Origin: Bin87 sp963666415
GTDB lineage: Bacteria; Chloroflexota; Dehalococcoidia; Lucifugimonadales; UBA3495
Length of the DNA: 64,000 nt
Direction: 5' to 3'
NCBI GenBank assembly: GCA_963666415.2
Contig: CAXXPD010000002.1
Coordinates: 620,001-684,000 of the forward strand
Shown piece by piece: positions 35,532 through 46,246 of the stretch. Position 1 is the stretch's first letter. The number at the start of each line of letters is the position of its first letter. A model generated the notes under the pieces. That model made no database searches and was not told where the DNA came from. It saw only the letters and a program-made list of their open reading frames with translations. Both the position numbers and the translations under genes were made by a program.

Positions 35532-36336
35532 CGACCAGTGTGTCGGCTGGTGCCTGAAGGTTTTTGATCATGTCGTACAACAACGCTCGGTTGAAAGAAG
35601 GTGAGAAGACGTTTTGGTCGTCCTCCCATGGAGGAGCGAATCCGATCACCATCTGGTTCCCAGGACCGGTCCTGCTTACGAAGAACCTAATGTCGTCCAG
35701 TGCGTGATCTGGTACCTGGTCGAAGTGGAAGATTTCTGAGAATATCTGGTTCTTCAGCGCGGCGTGGTCCTTCACAAAATCCCACAGAACCCAGCCGAAA
35801 TTTACGGAGGAGAAAATACCCACTTCGTAACGGCAGGTTTCTGTTAGCATCTTTTGGGTGGCCTGCTCCGTTAGTTCGCAGATAGCGACGGCCGCGAATT
35901 TTTGGGGCAGGGCCAACGATCTCAAAGCTTTCACGAAATCCGAGAAGTACACGTGGGTGCGAACGTGTCGGTCGCTCATGACGTCTAAGCAATGGTTGCC
36001 GTCGGCGTGGACGGCAAATGAAAAGTATCGGTAGTGCACGATGTAACCGAGTAGTTGCATCAACGGAATGGGTTTGTCGTCGTCGTAAACGGCTTTCGCG
36101 CTTCTTGGATGGTCGGGGTCCTCGACACCGTGAACGGTGCGGATGCAGGTCTCGACTGGATGTCCCAACTGTTTGAAGTCAACACTCGAGACAATCTCTA
36201 GGATAGATCGTGCCCAGAAGGACGCTTCAATGACGGCTGGGGAAGAAGGTCTGTGCAGTGGGCCCCAGTCCGGTCTGTCGATGAGGTTCAGTTTGCCCTT
36301 CAGAACGTGAATCTCCTCTATCAAAGGCATAGACAT
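35500..36336 (-). CDS. Protein L2, hypothetical
   Basis: 278 residues from ATG 36336 (GGAGAGAAAT upstream). Mixed alpha/beta protein with VIEASFWARSILEIVSS and IPLMQLLGYIVHYRYFSFAVHADGNHCLDV. No recognised family. It occupies the position of L1 in the second module but shows no evident similarity to it, and its end overlaps M2. Confidence 0.6.
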   Translation of the reverse strand: MSMPLIEEIHVLKGKLNLIDRPDWGPLHRPSSPAVIEASFWARSILEIVSSVDFKQLGHPVETCIRTVHGVEDPDHPRSAKAVYDDDKPIPLMQLLGYIVHYRYFSFAVHADGNHCLDVMSDRHVRTHVYFSDFVKALRSLALPQKFAAVAICELTEQATQKMLTETCRYEVGIFSSVNFGWVLWDFVKDHAALKNQIFSEIFHFDQVPDHALDDIRFFVSRTGPGNQMVIGFAPPWEDDQNVFSPSFNRALLYDMIKNLQAPADTLVGDRKAGPCLS

Positions 36337-36473
36337 ATTTCTCTCCGCCGCGTTTTCCCCGTCTGACTGCATCGCCGAGCGCAAGTCTCGACCAAGTGAA
36401 CGTATTGGGTGTCACGTCTCCCGCGGAGGATGTTGTGTTGAAACCGTCCGGGGCCGCGACTCTGTTAATTAGG

Positions 36474-36938
36474 TTACACCAACTTGTCCGTGCGGGTGCG
36501 GTAGGCGAAGTCGCCTACCAGCCTGACGTCTCGGTACTCGGGCAGTGCTCGTGGCAAGGCGCACTGGTAGATCATGACATGAGCGGCGTGCCACGGCTGT
36601 TACCAGCCGGTCATGACGTCGATGATGAGGGCGTCTTCGCCGTGAGCGACCATCAGGTCCGGCCGGCCCGCCAGCGTGGCTGTTTGCTCCCGCAGCCGGA
36701 AGCTGTTCTGGCCTTCGACGTAGACGCTATAGCCGCCGACGTCCCAGTCGGCTCTTCGTTTGTTGAGGAGCGTGGTGTGGTTCAGCATCCACTCGGCTTG
36801 GTCAAACTCGGACGGGGGTCTGGCCCAGTCCTGGTGATGGGCCTTGAACCAGACCGCCCACTCGCACGAGTTCTCGCCGGTCAGCAGCCTGGGCAGCCAG
36901 GTGGTGCAGATGTAGGGGGTTTCTCGCGGGACGGGCAC
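36474..36938 (-). pseudogene. Cas4-like nuclease paralogue, inactivated
   Basis: Homologous to the nuclease at 11581-12231 from the start (TPYICTTWLPRLLTGENSCEW) onward. The catalytic D-x-K has become DVMTG (Lys to Met), a TAA follows two codons later (36600-36602), and the frame after it (HAAHVMIYQCALPRALPEYR) still matches the paralogue until 36474, where the Cys-rich end is missing. Clearly a decayed copy, upstream of module 2. Confidence 0.85.
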
Positions 36939-37415
36939 GGCGGGACTCGCTGGACGGGGATGTCTGCGAGTCTATGGGCGGCCTCCGTTCTGGCACAACG
37001 GCCGGCTGTCATCAATCCGGCAATTAGGTCGCGCTGGCGTTGCATGCCCTGTGTCCTCCAGGTAGCGAACGTGGCTGACTAATTATGGTTTTCAATCTGA
37101 AAGGACAATTTCCACTACCGGTCGGTTTTGAGGCTCGGGGGAACTGGTCGGGCGTAACTCGGGCTTTCGAGGCACTTGCGTTGAGCCGACAACAAACGGT
37201 CTGCACCCGTAGGTGCTGTTGCTTCGCGCCGGGATAGCCTGGTAATTGCACCCGAGGTGTATATCAGTGAGCTGCTTAGTGGGGTGGGACAATATGGATG
37301 GCGTCGCAGGCGGAAACGTCCGGTGCTGTCCCGGCTCGAGGGTACATACCCTACTGCGTTTTCCGTTGTATGTTCGCGAAAGGCGAAGTGGCGAGATGGG
37401 TTTATTTACGTCGCC
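36939..37415. other. Gene-free stretch
   Basis: 477 bp; no gene or repeat recognised. Confidence 0.45.
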
Positions 37416-38288
37416 TTACTGGTCTGGTTCAACTTGTGCGGAGCCTACTTTGATGGCTGCAGTCTCCAATCGATCGTGTGCTTGAATGATGTTTTCGGTA
37501 GGACTTTGAGAGTCCAGATGGGCCGAATATGCTTTCAGTATGTCCCAGGTAGCTTGGGACCCCCAGTACAGGACCGTGATTGGATGAGCGTTTGTTGCGT
37601 GTCCGGCTATCATAGGGTGAACCGACAGGTTGGCTTTCCTGATCATGTCCAGCTCGTGCTGATGGGTTGCTTTCCTCAAAGTTCGCAGGAAGTTTGCGTT
37701 GGTCGTTCGTAGTTTCTCCACGTACTTCGCCCGATCTATCAGGTGTAACAGGAGCTTGGATGTTCCGTCTGGGTCTGTTGTTTTTGCCCACCACCCGTCT
37801 CGCTTGATGTCGTCGTCCGGGAACCTCGCCTTAACTTTGGCGATGACTTCTTTAGCTGTTTCGGTATCCTCTTCCAGTCTGGCCGCGCTGTGAACGTTGT
37901 AATTTATCCACCTGTGCCCTGCTAGCCCCGTGGGTTCATGGGCGATGAAAGCGGCGTTGATGCTAGCCTCGAGCAGGTTTCTTAGCAACCAGGTACCGGG
38001 GTACGCTATGCCGGCACGCAAACATTCCGCGACTGTGGTGAGTCCCTCTAGTGCTATGTTCAAAAGTCCCAAAAGGCTTAGTTCTCTACATCGCTGCGGG
38101 AAGTCTAAAAGTTCTGTGAGCGGCCGTTCCGCTGCCTCCGGCTCCATTAGCCAAGAGTCGATATACCAAACGTACACGTCTACGCTGTCGAGCAGTTCGC
38201 CTAGACGCTCGTTGGCCTCTGCACTGTGCTGCTGTCGTAGTACCGCGGTTTTATGCAGCACGCTTGACGGGTCTTCTTTTGGTTTCAT
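37416..38288 (-). CDS. DUF5677-like protein
   Basis: 290 residues from ATG 38288 (MKPKEDPSS). All-helical; TWLLRNLLEASINAAFIA is the characteristic helix of the DUF5677 group (hypothetical proteins found in many accessory loci, thought to resemble HEPN-type bundles). No catalytic motif confirmed. Stand-alone gene between gene-free stretches. Confidence 0.65.
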   Translation of the reverse strand: MKPKEDPSSVLHKTAVLRQQHSAEANERLGELLDSVDVYVWYIDSWLMEPEAAERPLTELLDFPQRCRELSLLGLLNIALEGLTTVAECLRAGIAYPGTWLLRNLLEASINAAFIAHEPTGLAGHRWINYNVHSAARLEEDTETAKEVIAKVKARFPDDDIKRDGWWAKTTDPDGTSKLLLHLIDRAKYVEKLRTTNANFLRTLRKATHQHELDMIRKANLSVHPMIAGHATNAHPITVLYWGSQATWDILKAYSAHLDSQSPTENIIQAHDRLETAAIKVGSAQVEPDQ

Positions 38289-38831
38289 GTCGAACTCTCT
38301 AAAAAATTGGGTGTGCCGCCAACGTATTACAGCACAAATCTGGCTCAAATGTCATGATGTGTCGACCAGAAAATTGCGAAACTCAATTCGCGTTTTCGTG
38401 AACAGCAACGGGGGCCGCTGAAGGGCCTTGGTACGTTGCTTTCTCCCCATGTGGGTACGGTGGTTCGCCGTAGCCGACCTGTTGGTATCCCGCCTTGCTG
38501 GTACGCATTTGGTACCGCAGCGAAATGGGGTGCAGCTTCGGTTGCTGGCTCATCACTTCACGATTCTATCTTCGGGTAAGTTTCGCAATTTTCTCAGTAT
38601 TGTCGGCCATTTCTCGATTGTCCGTCTGGATTCGTGGATTCAGTGAAGGGAGGTGGTGCCAACTGGTCCGCACAGGTGCGCTCCGTCATCTTGCGCCTTG
38701 GAGGGTCGTGGGCTGGGTGAATGCCGTGGAGTGCGTTTCGTAACTGACGGGGACGTGTGGCGTAGAGACGCTTGCACGGATAGGGCAGCCCAACATTCAG
38801 GTCAAAGAATTGTCCATGACCCGAGTGTTCA

Positions 38832-38909
38832 AGTTACTCAGATTGGCACTACAACGTGATTGTGAGGCCGTGGACCCACGGCGACCCGAGGGATGCTCTG
38901 GCTGAGTAA
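38832..38909 (+). pseudogene. Second serine-recombinase tail remnant
   Basis: Reads SDWHYNVIVRPWTHGDPRDALAE then TAA, aligning with the tail at 3113-3195. Synonymous differences (CAT/CAC, ACT/ACC, CCT/CCG) and K/R, V/I changes show long divergence under coding constraint. Similarity continues past the stop (GCTTCCCGAGT). No recombinase body precedes it, as expected for the left end of another integrated element. Confidence 0.75.
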
Positions 38910-39025
38910 CTTCAGCCGGTTGCTTCCCGAGTCTCGGGGTATGGGTCTGCGCCAAGAACTGGCGTCACCGTTTCGGGCGGAGTAGAGTTCGCTTCGCAAC
39001 GGCGACTGTGGTGGCGCGTCGTTTT

Positions 39026-39095
39026 ATAAACGCCGACCGCCCCGTTGGTCGGCGGCGGCCGGTGCCCTGTTCGTCAACAGTAGGTTCATTACAGC
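39026..39095. repeat. Dispersed repeat A
   Basis: CGCCGACCGCCCCGTTGG...GGCGGCGGCCGGTGCC with the family tail. Confidence 0.7.
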
Positions 39096-39099
39096 ACCG

Positions 39100-39366
39100 T
39101 TATCCGTTTTCAATGTGCCGGAAGTATCTCGTGCCTTTGTTCTCGGCGCAGATCATTTTCCCATTGCACTTGACGCAGTAAAGTGTCTTCTCTCCGGGAG
39201 GTACCTGTTCCGCGGTCAGCCATGTGTTCGGCGTTTCTAGAAGGGCAGGCTGAAGCGGTTTCTGGTCGGGGAACAGCTTTTGCTGGCTACGTTGTGCGTA
39301 GGTGTTCTGCTGACAGTGCTCGGAATTTCCGCTCGCCTCTGAGCTTTCTTTCTCTTTTGATTCCAT
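39100..39366 (-). CDS. Small zinc-binding protein, CoiA-N-like
   Basis: 88 residues from ATG 39366. The last third, TLYCVKCNGKMICAENKGTRYFRHIENG, resembles the CoiA/competence-type zinc segment (CxxC...RYFRH). The first half is polar and disordered-looking. Possibly a truncated competence-like or nuclease accessory protein. Confidence 0.55.
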   Translation of the reverse strand: MESKEKESSEASGNSEHCQQNTYAQRSQQKLFPDQKPLQPALLETPNTWLTAEQVPPGEKTLYCVKCNGKMICAENKGTRYFRHIENG

Positions 39367-39502
39367 GGCGATTCCTTTCCATGACTGGGTTGCCCAGTGT
39401 TGGTGCAATCTGAACCGTCGTTAAGGGTGACGGCTGGCTTTTTCACGGCGGTTTGGCAGTCGGCATTTTACTGTTCTGGTGATCGTGCATGGGTGGCTGT
39501 TT

Positions 39503-42500
39503 TTACAGCAGAGCGTCAGAGCAGACAATTCGAGTTGGCTCCGATGTCGTGCGGGCGGTGCTTCCTGCAGCCGGATTTAGTCGGTAGCGTTCTTGTAGTA
39601 GTTCCAAGCGCAGCACCAGCTCGCGACCGCCCAAGTTTAGCAGGCGTAGATCTGACAGTTCGTTTTCGACGACGGTGGGCAGGTCGCCGGCGAAGGCTTC
39701 ACGTAGGGCGTCGAGCCGCCGTGGTTCGGCAATGTCGTTTCCGATGCCGTTGATCTGCCGTTTGATGAAGTTTCGGTTGCGCAAGTTGCCGGGAGTGCGT
39801 CGCCGCATTGAACCTAGCATCCTGCTGATGTCATTGCGGAAAGCCTCGGATGCAGCGTTGACTCGCGCGTTGGTGTTCTCTGGCAGGGGCATCGTTGGGG
39901 CGTCGGGTTCGCATTCGGCCGCGGTGACGAATTGCCCCGTTCCAATGGGACGTGGCACAAGGTCGTCGGCCACTGCGTAGCAGCGTACAGCGTCGGACGC
40001 TGCCATCATCACAATGGTTTCACCGGGTTGCGGAGCGTCGTCAAGGTCGCTGCCTCTGGAGCAGGTCAACGCGGAACGGATGCCATCCGGCAATTCGGTT
40101 ACTGTCTGCCAAAGGTCGGGGTCATTACTGCGGATGTTTTGTAGCAGGGCAATGGCCCGTTGGTTGGCGGCCACCTCGTCCAGCGTGTCGTCCAGTTCTG
40201 GCATCTCCAGGTTGTCGTAAATGACTCCGACGCCTTGGGCGTTCAGTTGCTCTTCTTCCGACAGAACCTTGTTGTCTAATCCGATAAGGTCGTGAAACGC
40301 TTGGATTCGGTCGCTCAGTTTTTCGGTGAGACCCAGGCTCTCGTCCAGTTCTGCGTCTGGCAGCATATTGTGCAGGTGGATCTCGTCGTGGGGTGATCCG
40401 ATGCGGTCCACCCGTCCGAAGCGCTGGATGAGCCGTACTGGATTCCAGTGCAGGTCGTAATTCAGCACTCGGGCGCAATCCTGCAAGTTCTGGCCTTCTG
40501 ACACCACGTCGGTGGCGATCAGCACACGAACTTCTCCGTCCCTCAGTTGCTGCTTGTCCTGCAGGTTGGCCTGCGGCGCGAAACGGCTCACGATGCTGGC
40601 GCGTTGGTCCCGGTTGCTACCGCTGAGTTTGGCGATGGTGCTGTCCTTTGCGCCTGGGTTCATCTGCTCGAACAGGTAGTCAACGGTGGTCTCCGCCTCG
40701 CTGAATATCAGCACCTTCTCGTCGGCAACTCCGCTGAGGAACTCCTGCAATCGAGTCAGCTTGTCGTCGTCGTCCGGTCCGATGTCCTCTATGCGGTTGA
40801 GCAAGTCCTCTAGCACGGCGTGGTCGTCGTCGAGGTCTTTGATCCAGCGTTCAGCGTCAAAGTCACCGGCGGGGAATTGGTATTGTCCGTTACGCTTCGT
40901 CTCTTCTAACTGTAGAATGGCAAGGGCTTCCTCGGCATCGAAGTTCTGGCCGGCCAGCAGGCTCGTCGCCACGCTGCCGACCGGTACGTAGCCAGCTTGC
41001 AGCGCTGTCTTGAAACTCCGGTTGCTGTGAGAGAGCGATTCCAGCGTTGAGCGAAAGGCCGGGATGCTGGATTCCAGCCGCTTGAACAGCAGGTGCTGGA
41101 TCATTCCCGCGATTCGACCCCGTGCCCGAAATATATCGGCGTACCGCTGGTTACCTCGCTGTCCAGGCTTCAGGTATTCGGTCGGGTTGTAGCGCACTGC
41201 TTGGTGTCGTCCCATGGTGGTCAGCAGGTCGGCGAAGTTGCCGGCCTTGGCGTACGCACGGTCCAGCCGGTACTCCATATTGGATAGCCTAGGCGTGGGG
41301 AACACCACGGGTTCGCCATTGATGGTGGCCGTGTCGCCGTAAATCTCGACAATGTCCCGGCGTCGACGGCGGATGAAGATAGGCGTCAGCACTTGGGCGA
41401 TGTTCGCCGGAGGGGTGTCGGGCCGTTGCGGCGGGGTTGGGGGGTTGCCGTCGCTACCACTTTTCAGGTGTTCCCCATAAGCTACCGTGTGGGCGTCAAC
41501 CTCCTTGCGATATTCCTGCCACTGGACCACGCTGCGGAAGTAATCCTCCAACCCCTGTGGTTCCAGCGGTAGCCCGTGGTCAACTTCGTCCAGGAACAGC
41601 CGGATCTGGCGGTAGATGTCCCGCGGTCCCAGGTTCTGCGGAGTGGCGCTGAGCAGGATGACCTTATGGTCTCCCCTTTCGAGGTAGTCACGCAGTCCCA
41701 GTGTACGGTTCACTTCGTTGCGGAAGTTGTGCGCCTCGTCCACCAGTACCGGCCCCCGGTAACGGTACTCTTCGGACAGATTGACGCCGTAGTCGCTGCT
41801 GGCGACTTCCTCGTACTGCTCGGTTTCTTGGTCAAACACCAGGTTGGGTGGAGGTGCGATGCGACTCTGCGACAGTACCTCGGCGCCCAGGCCGTAGAGC
41901 TCATTGAACCGTCGCCAGGTTTCGACCAATCCAGCTGGACAGATGATCAGCGGCGGCCCGTCGTTGGGGTAGCTTTGCCTCAGCTGGCGCAACAGTTCTG
42001 CGCCGATGTAGGTCTTGCCCAATCCCACCACATCGGCGACGTAGCAACCGCCGTAGCTGCGTATCATGTCCAATCCCCGGCGCACGGCGTCCAACTGGAA
42101 GTTGGCCAACTCAACCTGACGGGCCGGTTCGAGCGGCAGGGGTTCGTCGCTGCCCAGGTCTTTGCCGTAGAGTTCATAGAGGGCTTTTAGATAGACCGCA
42201 TAGGGCGTGTACTGCTTGACCGCCCAACTGACGGTGAGGCTCGTTTCGACTTGGGTGCTGATGTCCACGGAGTCAGCCCAGAGGTCTTCAAACCAGTCTT
42301 TCAACGTGGCCATTTCCTCGTCGCCCGTGACGCGGACGTTCAACTCGGTGTTGCCCGTGAAGCCGGCCAACGTGAAGTTGGACGAGCCTACGATGGCACT
42401 ACCAGGTTCGGCGTGGTCGTCGTACCAGCAAAGGTAGGCTTTGGCGTGCAGAAAGCCCCTGGGATATGCCCGCACTTCCAGCAGGCCCGAGGCCACCAGT

Positions 42501-42871
42501 TGACGCAGTTTCTCCACGGCATTCTGGCTGGTGTCCGTCTGGGGCATAGCCGCCACGCTCTGGGCAATTCCGGACGCGGCTTCGTGGGCGATCTCCTCCC
42601 GCTGGCTTCGGGGTACGGTTTGGTCCAGTTCCAGTTGGGTACGAAGGGCGTCCGCCTGGTGGAGTCCTGCGGCCACCGCTTCCAGCGTGGGTTGGTCGGC
42701 ACGCCCGACGAGAATTCGGGTCTTACGGAGTTGGGTAAGCTCGTCCGCTACTTGGCTGAAGCCAGACATGAAGAAGTAGCCGACGGCGATGTCAGCACGG
42801 GCGGCGCTGACCAGCATCTGCCGTAGGCGTGTGAGCAGGTCGGGGTCGGTCTTTGCGTGGAGGATGGTCAT
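39503..42871 (-). CDS. PLD-SNF2 helicase/nuclease fusion
   Basis: 1122 residues. N-terminal phospholipase-D-like domain with FLHAKAYL (HxK) and GSSNFT (about 155-190). Then a SNF2-type superfamily-2 helicase: VVGLGKTYIG (Walker A), VDEAHNF (DEAH), LLSATP, and QRFGRVDRIG (motif VI). The C-terminal third is unassigned. Such fusions occur with DNA methylases in restriction or DISARM/BREX-like defence loci; here a methylase (47643), an HNH-like gene (46247) and an unknown protein (42911) share the strand. Start ATG 42871, 40 bp after the 42911 gene. Confidence 0.9.
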   Translation of the reverse strand: MTILHAKTDPDLLTRLRQMLVSAARADIAVGYFFMSGFSQVADELTQLRKTRILVGRADQPTLEAVAAGLHQADALRTQLELDQTVPRSQREEIAHEAASGIAQSVAAMPQTDTSQNAVEKLRQLVASGLLEVRAYPRGFLHAKAYLCWYDDHAEPGSAIVGSSNFTLAGFTGNTELNVRVTGDEEMATLKDWFEDLWADSVDISTQVETSLTVSWAVKQYTPYAVYLKALYELYGKDLGSDEPLPLEPARQVELANFQLDAVRRGLDMIRSYGGCYVADVVGLGKTYIGAELLRQLRQSYPNDGPPLIICPAGLVETWRRFNELYGLGAEVLSQSRIAPPPNLVFDQETEQYEEVASSDYGVNLSEEYRYRGPVLVDEAHNFRNEVNRTLGLRDYLERGDHKVILLSATPQNLGPRDIYRQIRLFLDEVDHGLPLEPQGLEDYFRSVVQWQEYRKEVDAHTVAYGEHLKSGSDGNPPTPPQRPDTPPANIAQVLTPIFIRRRRRDIVEIYGDTATINGEPVVFPTPRLSNMEYRLDRAYAKAGNFADLLTTMGRHQAVRYNPTEYLKPGQRGNQRYADIFRARGRIAGMIQHLLFKRLESSIPAFRSTLESLSHSNRSFKTALQAGYVPVGSVATSLLAGQNFDAEEALAILQLEETKRNGQYQFPAGDFDAERWIKDLDDDHAVLEDLLNRIEDIGPDDDDKLTRLQEFLSGVADEKVLIFSEAETTVDYLFEQMNPGAKDSTIAKLSGSNRDQRASIVSRFAPQANLQDKQQLRDGEVRVLIATDVVSEGQNLQDCARVLNYDLHWNPVRLIQRFGRVDRIGSPHDEIHLHNMLPDAELDESLGLTEKLSDRIQAFHDLIGLDNKVLSEEEQLNAQGVGVIYDNLEMPELDDTLDEVAANQRAIALLQNIRSNDPDLWQTVTELPDGIRSALTCSRGSDLDDAPQPGETIVMMAASDAVRCYAVADDLVPRPIGTGQFVTAAECEPDAPTMPLPENTNARVNAASEAFRNDISRMLGSMRRRTPGNLRNRNFIKRQINGIGNDIAEPRRLDALREAFAGDLPTVVENELSDLRLLNLGGRELVLRLELLQERYRLNPAAGSTARTTSEPTRIVCSDALL

Positions 42872-43683
42872 GTTGTTTGACCGCTTTTGCGCCCTCGAAT
42901 GGTTGTCAGATTACTTGGTCTGTTCCTTGTGCTCCACCGGTTTGGCAGGTGCATTCGCGATGCAGGCTTCAATTTCTTCCAACTCGTCCGCTATCACGTT
43001 GCAGACGTGCTCGAAGTGGGAACGGTAGGTCCCGTGCTCCATGAGTGCAGTTTGCGAAGCTGCGATTCCTTCCTTGCCGCCGTCGTGGGCCCGAGCTTTG
43101 CTTCGTATGGTTTGGGCTTCTCGTAGCCCGTCCAAACGTGGTTTACGTTCAGACGCCAACCGGTTTGGTGCGACGAGTTTCTCCAGCAAACTCAGACTCT
43201 TGTCGTCCTTGTCGTGGATGATCCCACTCTGGTCCAGCAGTTCGCGGAGTGCCTTAGGGCGGAACTTCTCGATGACAGTCTGGGCAATTACCAAGAAGGC
43301 TTCCGCCCATTCATCTCGGTTGTTGGCGACTGGCGTATTTAGCCTGAGCAGGGTCTCTTCGCTGGGAATGTTCCACCAATGTAGTTTCGCTTTGCTCCAC
43401 CGCTTGAGAATCTCGACCATTCTCTCTAACGAGGTGATTTGGTCCGTCCACTCACCTTGGATGTCGTTTTCGAAGGCTCGTTTTGAAATGCTTCCCTTCG
43501 GTTCTTCGTTGTGGCTCTGCCAGTGCAACTGCTCTTGGTAGGGGAGGCTACGCAAGTAGCAGATGTAAGCGAAGACCTGACCCGCTTCGTTGATGTCGTA
43601 GCCTTTCAGGTGCCAGGTCGTGCGGCAAGAGATCGACCGACCTAACTCGTCGACGACGTATTTACTGCGGTCGGCTTTGTACT

Positions 43684-45153
43684 CTCGACTTTGTACAAAA
43701 GCTAGATAAATTATAAGAACAAGGTAAGCTCGACCAAATCACCAAAAGAGGTCGAGTATGCCCACCCTGCCCGCAGTCATAGTAACCCTGCTGCTGCCCT
43801 TTGAGCACCTGTTTGACCCCAGGACCTGGCGCAAAGCCCAACTCCTGGCCATGGGAGCGATCCTGTCTCCCGGCAAACGCACCGTGTCCTCCGCCCTCAA
43901 CATCCTGGGGATTGGGCAGCACGGCGACTTCGCCATCTATCACCACGTGCTCAACCGTGCCCGATGGTCGCCGCTGCAACTGAGCCGGGTGCTGTTGCTG
44001 CTGGTGGCCGGGCGCCTTGGTTCATCCACCGAGCCGTTGGTGTTCGGCATTGACGAGACGGTGGAACGACGCTGGGGCCGGAAGATTGCGGCCAAGGGGC
44101 GGTATCGGGATCCGGTGCGGTCCACGGACGACCAGGTGGTGATGACCCCCGGATTGCAATGGGTGAGCCTGATGTTGCTGACGCGTATCGGGTGGGCGGG
44201 TCGACACTGGGCGCTACCGTTTTTGACCGCGCTGGTGGTGTCGGCCCGCTACGACCGGCGCAAAGGTCGCCGGCACCAGACGTTCACCGACTACGCCCAG
44301 CAGATGCTGGTCTGCCTGCGCCGGTGGCTGCCGGACCGGGACCTGGTGGTGGTGGCCGATGGCGGCTACGCCAAGCGCGAGTTCCTGCGGCATTGCCAGA
44401 GTATGTCAAAGCCCGTTGTCGTCGTCACCAAACTGCGCAAGGACGCGTCCCGGTACCAGCCCGCGCCACCGCGGCGGCCCGGCCAGATCGGGCGGCCCCG
44501 GGTGGTCGGCGCGCGATTGCCCAGTCCCACGGCGGTGCTGGACGATCCCGCTACACAATGGATTCCCTACCGCATGGACCCCCTACCGCGCCACCGGTTC
44601 CGACGGCAGTACCGCCATGGTCGAGCTCGCTTCGGGCGTAGCGCTGTGGTATCACGGCGGGCCGCCGCGCCTTCCCATACGTTGGGTCGTCATCAGATAC
44701 CTGGAGGAGCGCCGCGGGCCCTATGCTTTGCTATGCACCGACACCGAGGCGGAACCCCTGCGGATACTGCAGTGGTATCTGCTGCGCTGGCAGGTCGAGG
44801 TGACCTTTGAGGAGCTGCGGGCTCACCTGGGCGTGGAAACCCAGCGCCAGTGGTCGGAACGAGCCATCGCCCGAACCACCCCCGCGCTCTTTGGCCTGTT
44901 CAGCGTGGTGACGCTGGCGGCGGATATCCTGATCGAACAGCGTGGTGGCATGGCGCCGCGCACCGCGGCGTGGTATGACAAAACCAGCCCTTCCTTCGCC
45001 GACGCCATCGCCCTGGTCAGACGACACCTCTGGGTGCAGCAGGGAACTTTTATGCCGTCCGAGCGCGAGCACGAATCGATAAAAGTCCCGCGCCTCTTGT
45101 ACCACAGGATGCTCGACACGCTAGCCTATGCCGCTTGATTGTACAAAGCCGAG
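43684..45153 (+). mobile_element. IS element, copy 2 (1470 bp)
   Basis: Same ends and length as copy 1 (13172-14641). The 9-bp target duplication is CTTTGTACT (43675-43683 and 45154-45162), which itself resembles the IS terminus CTTTGTACAA. Only a few base differences from copy 1, so the two are recent. Confidence 0.93.
43758..45138 (+). CDS. DDE transposase of IS copy 2, in two frames
   Basis: Same two-frame layout as copy 1: N-terminal frame from ATG 43758, C-terminal frame (VEVTFEELRAHLG...) to TGA 45138, with the same C5 run at the switch. Protein differences from copy 1 are few (e.g. Lys/Thr in RS-DDQ, Ile/Val in SKP-VV). Confidence 0.85.
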
Positions 45154-46246
45154 CTTTGTACTTCGAAAGGACTTCGGGCCGGAAGAACGCCGGCGAAACC
45201 TCGAAAGGTAGGTCGTTCTCTGCGGCGTCGAAGTAACTGGTAGTGTCGTCCGGATGTGCGGACACCGTGGTGATGTTGCCGTGGCGGCCGTCCAGGATGG
45301 TGAAGCTTGCGTATTGCTGGTCTTTTCGTCGAGACGGCGGTTCGGCGATAAGGTCAAACAGGTGCTGTTCAGGTAACAGGCGGTGGAGGATCTGTACTCC
45401 CCTGGTGAGAGCATGTCCGTCTGGATGTACGCACTGGTCGTAAAAGATGTCTTGCGTCTCAATCACCCGTTCTTTCACTGCTCCTTCCCAGGAAGTGAAC
45501 TTGCCGAGGTTCAGAACCGTAATGTCATAGAAACGAACCAGCACTTGGTCCGTAGTCGCAAGAAATAGCTCGAGCGGTTCCCGGTTGCACGTGATGAGTG
45601 TTACTGGTTCGGTGTTACTCCGTTTCGTGATGGAGACCACTGGTTCCAGGTCTCCATTTTCGTCGATGCGGCAATACGCGCGTTGGTCAGCACGCCAATG
45701 CAGTTCGGCAGCATGAACAAACTCTTGTAGGATCTCATAGTAAGTCGGATCGTCGTCGTCGATCCCTTCCCTGTTGCGTCCAAACACAATGTTTTGGATT
45801 TGGAGCAACTTGGTCGGCTTTGGCGTGTAGTTCTCAAACCACACGCTCTCGCCTTCTGGATCGGTTGAATAAACGTAACCGGCACGGCTGGTGTAGGGGC
45901 CGCCGCTGCTCCATTCCAATAGGTCGTCTTGGTTGGGTGGTGTGACGTCAGCTGCACTGGCGATTACGGCGTGGATGAACGTGGGCGGCGCGCTAGCAAA
46001 CAGGATAATTTCGTCTGCCTGTGCGTTCTGCTTCAGCAACTGAAGCTGTGGCTTGGCGCGGATCCAATCCGCGTGTTCGTTGGCAGTTTGGGGCCGTTCC
46101 ACCAACTGCTTCAGGGTGCGCACCATCTGCTGGTGCTCGTAAGATGGCATATCCTGAGTGTATCCCTTTACGCAATCAGGTTGGGCACGTTGTACGGCTT
46201 CAATGTTGTGCCAGCGTCGATTCGTGGACTTGTGTGGTTCCGTGGC

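Larger units (their letters stand above)
38289..39099. other. Long stretch with LSR-tail scar and repeat A
   Basis: 811 bp without a supported full gene. It holds the recombinase tail remnant (38832-38909) and repeat A (39026-39095). Confidence 0.5.
42911..46150 (-). pseudogene. Large unknown protein interrupted by IS copy 2
   Basis: Starts at ATG 46150 (MPSYEHQQMVRTL) and reads to FRPEVLSKYK, where IS copy 2 enters. Removing the IS and one 9-bp repeat joins YKADRSKYVVDELG in frame and continues (WHLKGYDINEAGQVFAYICYLRSLPYQEQ) to 42911: 586 residues in all. No known domain recognised; the continuation has the look of a DUF-type protein tied to the helicase, whose start follows 39 bp later. 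The insertion probably abolishes it and may lower helicase expression. Confidence 0.85.
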
